DNA of 64,000 nt, taken from Cytophagales bacterium. GTDB lineage: Bacteria; Bacteroidota; Bacteroidia; Cytophagales; Spirosomataceae. Shown piece after piece: positions 60,826-64,000 of this stretch (positions are counted from its first letter, which is position 1; each line of letters begins with the position of its first letter). The position numbers and the translations under genes were made by a program. Location of the stretch: positions 62,001 through 126,000 of the forward strand of contig JAAFJP010000001.1 in NCBI GenBank assembly GCA_013298125.1, read 5' to 3'. The notes beneath the pieces are model-generated. The model did no database searches. It saw nothing but the letters and a program-made list of their open reading frames with translations, and was not told the DNA's origin.

Positions 60826-60851
60826 ATTTGAAAATAATAGTTCAGAAAAAC

Positions 60852-60884
60852 AAAAAAGCCACTCTTTTTTTTAGGAATGGCTTT
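60852..60884 (-). terminator. probable terminator of the TonB receptor gene
   Basis: On the minus strand AAAGCCATTCC pairs with AGAGTGGCTTT and is followed by T6. It lies downstream of the receptor gene at 61116, beyond the nested repeats. Confidence 0.6.
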
Positions 60885-60893
60885 GAAATTTTA

Positions 60894-61090
60894 TTTGTAG
60901 GCACGAATAGCATTCGTCCAAATCAGGACGTGTACGAATGCTATTCCAATGCTGTCAATTTAAGAAATCTGTCCGACTAACGCTGGTAGGGTTCAAAACC
61001 CTACCAGCGTTCAAACGGGGTTATTAAATATATTTTGACAAAAGTAAAACCTTAAATTGACAGCATTGGAATGCTATTCGTCCCTACAAA
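60894..61090. repeat. CGAATAGCATT-family element, copy 2, interrupted by an inserted element
   Basis: The outer element reads TTTGTAGGCACGAATAGCAT..., GTACGAATGCTATTC at the left part and GAATGCTATTCGTCCCTACA at the right, split by 122 bp. Joined across the insertion it matches the intact copy at 1344-1410. Confidence 0.85.
60947..61068. mobile_element. 122-bp MITE-like element with 18-bp inverted ends and 11-bp flanking direct repeats
   Basis: Perfect terminal inverted repeats CAATGCTGTCAATTTAAG and CTTAAATTGACAGCATTG. Direct repeats GAATGCTATTC lie directly on both sides (60936-60946 and 61069-61079). Inside is a palindrome with GCTGGTAGGGTT and AACCCTACCAGC. No gene is encoded, so it would need a transposase in trans. 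It has inserted into another repeat. Confidence 0.85.
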
Positions 61091-61115
61091 ATATTCTCTA
61101 ATAAAATATCGAAAT

Positions 61116-63521
61116 TTAAAATCTTGCTGATAAACTAACCCCCACAGTTCTTGGATTTCCCAAAGTTGCAGACCCAAAACTGTACGCATAGGCGATGTAA
61201 GTGGTATTTGAGAGATTTCTTCCCCAAAACATTAGATCATAATTCTTGGTCGAAAATCCTGTTCTGATATTAAATAGTGCGTAATCGTCTTGGCTGTATC
61301 TGTTGGCTAAGTCAAAATATTGTTTACCCAACAATCGCCATTCTCCACGAGCAATAAACTGAATAGCATTTGTTACAGAATGGCTATACTGCACCGACAT
61401 CATCGACGTAAAACTTGGCGTTAAGATTTGTTTGTTGCCTGTAAAATCCTTCTCTACTTTCGTTTGTTTTCCAGCTACAAAAGCCGTTTGTGGTAATACT
61501 AATTTTGAAAAAACTGTCGAAGTCATTCCAAAATTCCAGTCAATTTGTAAGCCTTTGGCAATAGTTGCTGAGATTTCAGTTTCAAAACCTGTACTCGAAA
61601 AATTCCCTGCATTGCGAGTGGCAGTACGAAATCCTAATTCGGGAATGAGCGTAGGAGTCTGAGCATCAGTAACTTGGATATTAAAAGCGGCAAAATTTGC
61701 TCTCAAACGATTGTCAAAATATATTCCTTTCCAACCAAATTCTATGTTGTTACTATACTCTGGGGCAAAAGCAACCAAGGGTGCATCAGAAGGGTCAAAA
61801 CCAATCTGACTAAATCCTCCAGCACGATATCCACGACTATATGACACGTAAGCTACTTGATTCTCAGCTACTTTATAAGTCAAATTTATTTTAGGTGAAA
61901 AGGCACTAAAACTGGTAGAAGCCGTTGTGTCTGAGCGAGTTGTGGCAGTGAAAGTTCCTTGTTGAAACTTACTTCCTACGGTCAATTTTTGATTTTCAGA
62001 ATCATATCTCAATCCCAAAGTCAAATCAATGGATGAGTCAAATGAATAAGTCGCTTGACCAAAAAACGCAATTCCATTATTGTCTGCCAAAGCATTTGTC
62101 AAAGATTTAGCATTATTGGGTTGTCCAAACTTACTTCCATCTTTTCCGATAATAAGATTTTGACTTGCAGGGTCATTTTGTGTAAAATAAAACCCGCCCA
62201 AAGTCCATTTCAGATTGGATTCTGAATTAGGAGAAGAATTCAAACGTACTTCCTGAGTCCAGAAACTAACTGTATTTTGGTTGGCATCGTTTTTTACCTC
62301 AACAGCATTGACATCCAAACTTTGTGATTTGTAAGGTAACTGTACATCCGCATCAATTGGTCCATCATAAAAACGGTCATTGGTTTGATAGGCAGTTATA
62401 GAAGTAATATTAACTTTGTTTCCGAAATAATTTAACACCGCTGAACCGTTCAAAGTATTGTCATTATCCTGGGCAACAGCATTATAATTGACCTTAAATT
62501 TCACCGAATCCACCAAAGCCACTGCATAAGGAGCAAGCGTAAAAGAGCCTTTATTTTTACGATTATATTGTTTCAGATTCAAGACCGCCGAAAACTTGGG
62601 AGATGCTACATATTTTAAGAAATAATTACCCGTAAAACTACTATGAACATCAAATTTTGAGTTATCGAAAATATTAGTATAAAAACCATCACGAGCATCA
62701 AAAATCACCGAAGCACCCACAAAAAGATGGTCTTTTATCAACGGAGTACGTACACCAGCCGAATAGCGTTGTGTTCCGAATGAACCAAAATTTACTTCAC
62801 CAAAACCACTGGTTTTATTAGTCGGTTGTTTGGTAATAATATTGATAACACCTCCCATTGAGTTACGTCCATAGAGCGTTCCTTGCGGACCTCTCAAAAC
62901 TTCAATACGTTCAATATCAATAAGTTGCGGCACGTAGGCATCTAATCTAAATTGATTTACACCATCCACGTAAGTTGCCACGGGTTGGTCATAAGAAGCC
63001 GATGCAATGCCACGAATGGAAGTAAAATTTTTGTCGTCCCCAGCACTTGCAGTGTACATATTAGGTACGATTGTAGTCAAATCTTTAATATTCCAAAGAC
63101 GATATTCGGCTACTTGTTTTGATGAAATTGATGAGATAGCCAAAGGTAATTTTTGAGCATTTTGTTCAACTTTTTCAGCCGAAACCACTACTTCTTCTAA
63201 TTGCTCATTCGACTCACTCAAAGTGACATTAAGCTCCTGATTTTCTGTCGATTTAGTCGTGAATTTTTGCGTTTTTGTGGAAAATCCAACCGCTGAAATT
63301 TCAAGGATTAAATTACCAGAAGGCACTTTTTTGAATTGATATTTCCCATCTGTATCAGATACAGTTCCGAGATTAGAATTTAAGATTTTGATATTAGTTC
63401 CCCTCAGACCTTCTCCACTTTTTGAAGTTATTTTTCCAGTGATACTTTGGCTAAAAGATTCTATACAGAAACTAAAAATACAGAAAAGCAAAGTAATTGA
63501 TTTTACAAAATTGGGTTTCAT
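61116..63521 (-). CDS. TonB-dependent receptor with carboxypeptidase-like domain
   Basis: 801 residues. Signal peptide MKPNFVKSITLLFCIFSFCI; carboxypeptidase-like domain (about 24-110, SITGKITSKSGEGLRGTNIKI); plug with LPLAISSISSKQVAEYRLWN and RIEVLRGPQGTLYGRNSMGG; barrel of about 22 strands ending LGNPRTVGVSLSARF. The plug motif GPQGTLYGRNSMGGVINIIT is that of iron-complex/vitamin or pesticide-type receptors, not SusC. Substrate unknown. A TATCTTTG box (63550-63557, minus strand) lies 29 bases before the start without a clear -33 element. No SusD partner. Confidence 0.9.
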   Translation of the reverse strand: MKPNFVKSITLLFCIFSFCIESFSQSITGKITSKSGEGLRGTNIKILNSNLGTVSDTDGKYQFKKVPSGNLILEISAVGFSTKTQKFTTKSTENQELNVTLSESNEQLEEVVVSAEKVEQNAQKLPLAISSISSKQVAEYRLWNIKDLTTIVPNMYTASAGDDKNFTSIRGIASASYDQPVATYVDGVNQFRLDAYVPQLIDIERIEVLRGPQGTLYGRNSMGGVINIITKQPTNKTSGFGEVNFGSFGTQRYSAGVRTPLIKDHLFVGASVIFDARDGFYTNIFDNSKFDVHSSFTGNYFLKYVASPKFSAVLNLKQYNRKNKGSFTLAPYAVALVDSVKFKVNYNAVAQDNDNTLNGSAVLNYFGNKVNITSITAYQTNDRFYDGPIDADVQLPYKSQSLDVNAVEVKNDANQNTVSFWTQEVRLNSSPNSESNLKWTLGGFYFTQNDPASQNLIIGKDGSKFGQPNNAKSLTNALADNNGIAFFGQATYSFDSSIDLTLGLRYDSENQKLTVGSKFQQGTFTATTRSDTTASTSFSAFSPKINLTYKVAENQVAYVSYSRGYRAGGFSQIGFDPSDAPLVAFAPEYSNNIEFGWKGIYFDNRLRANFAAFNIQVTDAQTPTLIPELGFRTATRNAGNFSSTGFETEISATIAKGLQIDWNFGMTSTVFSKLVLPQTAFVAGKQTKVEKDFTGNKQILTPSFTSMMSVQYSHSVTNAIQFIARGEWRLLGKQYFDLANRYSQDDYALFNIRTGFSTKNYDLMFWGRNLSNTTYIAYAYSFGSATLGNPRTVGVSLSARF

Positions 63522-63776
63522 TATGATGATTTTTGATTGAAATTATTTACAAAGATACATCTGAGAAACGTATTCTTTGTCCTTTTCTATTGAAGCTTCA
63601 CTAAAAGGAAATGTATCTTCATTACTTGACTTATTTTTGAATATCATTATGCAACGACAATATTTTCTTCTTACCTCTTTTTCAATGTTGTCCCCAGTTT
63701 ATTTCTGGATTATCCAATATTTCTCTTTTTGCTCCCAAAATAATCATTTTTTGACCTATCTTCAGAAGCGAGATAA

Positions 63777-63810
63777 AACAAAAAACGCTACAATAATCAT
63801 TGCAGCGTTT
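63777..63810 (-). terminator. rho-independent terminator of the gene entering from the right
   Basis: On the minus strand AAACGCTGCAA pairs with TTGTAGCGTTT (one mismatch) and is followed by T6, 40 bases after the stop codon at 63850. The remaining spacer 63522-63776 holds no supported gene. Confidence 0.75.
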
Positions 63811-63849
63811 CCAAATCACTTAAACTCTATATTATGAAAAATTCTTAAA

Positions 63850-64000
63850 TCACTTTTTTACTTTTACTGCCCTTTTCCCAAACTGATAACTCGCACCAAA
63901 CCTGAGACTTAACCCACCGTTTGAGGTACTACTATTAAAAGGCAACTGATAACCTGTTTCTACTGTGGCGAGAATCCTTTTCAAAACCACATAATTTAAG
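63850..64000 (-). CDS. C-terminal end of an outer-membrane beta-barrel protein (partial)
   Basis: The minus strand is open from the window edge to the stop at 63850-63852 and reads LNYVVLKRILATVETGYQLP, FNSSTSNGGLSLRFGASYQF, GKRAVKVKK. Alternating residues and the SLRFGASYQF strand near the end are typical of the last strands of a small outer-membrane barrel. Only 49 residues are visible, so the family cannot be named. A terminator hairpin follows it, confirming that this is a gene end. Confidence 0.65.
   Translation of the reverse strand, partial: LNYVVLKRILATVETGYQLPFNSSTSNGGLSLRFGASYQFGKRAVKVKK

Noticed and set aside
63577-63837. An 86-codon plus-strand frame upstream of the TonB receptor
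   Set aside because: It runs through the minus-strand terminator hairpin and has no recognisable domain or start context.

Overview
The window is a low-GC stretch of a Bacteroidota chromosome, most likely a Cytophagales member (an Emticicia/Arcicella/Runella-type genus; this placement is inferred). The evidence is: two proteins with a type IX secretion sorting domain (NPT...SSGTYIL / YSSGQYFLQL endings), carboxypeptidase-like plus TonB receptors, a DUF5916 protein, several GH families typical of polysaccharide users, promoters of the form TTTG-N19..21-TAnnTTTG, and many REP-like inverted repeats in the spacers. I saw no rRNA or tRNA gene, CRISPR array, prophage or replication origin.

Layout. 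0-10.5 kb: 3' part of an ExuT-like MFS permease, then a minus-strand run of small genes (membrane proteins, an S66 LD-carboxypeptidase, SRPBCC and YciI proteins, two Crp/Fnr regulators) that contains an ATP-grasp glutathionylspermidine-synthase-like gene and, 6 kb away, its probable UPF0323-like lipoprotein partner. 10.7-20.6 kb: GH106-like rhamnosidase carrying a palindromic insertion, an HTH protein, a T9SS protein built of near-identical 138-bp repeats, a truncated PIN toxin with its antitoxin, an alpha/beta hydrolase, a GH3 enzyme and an HRPCxxC protein. 20.7-26.6 kb: a signalling block with two paralogous histidine kinases, one simple response regulator and one receiver-adenylate cyclase fusion, split by a second PIN system whose toxin is frameshifted. 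26.6-36 kb: YitT, an M20 dipeptidase, a 1466-residue secreted beta-helix-like protein and an AAA-DUF234 ATPase. 36-41.6 kb: a FecA-like receptor with a palindrome on each side of its promoter, rhamnose mutarotase and a GH95 fucosidase. 41.7-47 kb: a large T9SS protein and a REP-associated transposase (RAYT) lying between two copies of that protein's promoter/signal-peptide segment. 47-57.6 kb: YheT hydrolase, glyoxalase-like protein, DUF5916 protein, a DoxX-like protein, a GntR/ABC operon, a TlpA-like thioredoxin and a protein with a DxDDTA motif that has absorbed two palindromes. 57.6-64 kb: three GNATs, PhzF, MarR, a TonB receptor and the tail of a beta-barrel protein.

How it works together: the permease, GH106, GH3, GH95 and RhaM point to use of rhamnose- and fucose-containing plant or algal glycans. 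Two TonB receptors handle uptake, one of them probably iron-controlled. Sensor kinases with a cyclase output sense the environment.

The most unusual feature is the density of palindromic mobile repeats. At least five GC-rich 75-130 bp hairpins of one type occur, and three of them lie in frame inside protein-coding genes. One 122-bp MITE-like element with 18-bp inverted ends sits inside another repeat and is flanked by 11-bp direct repeats.
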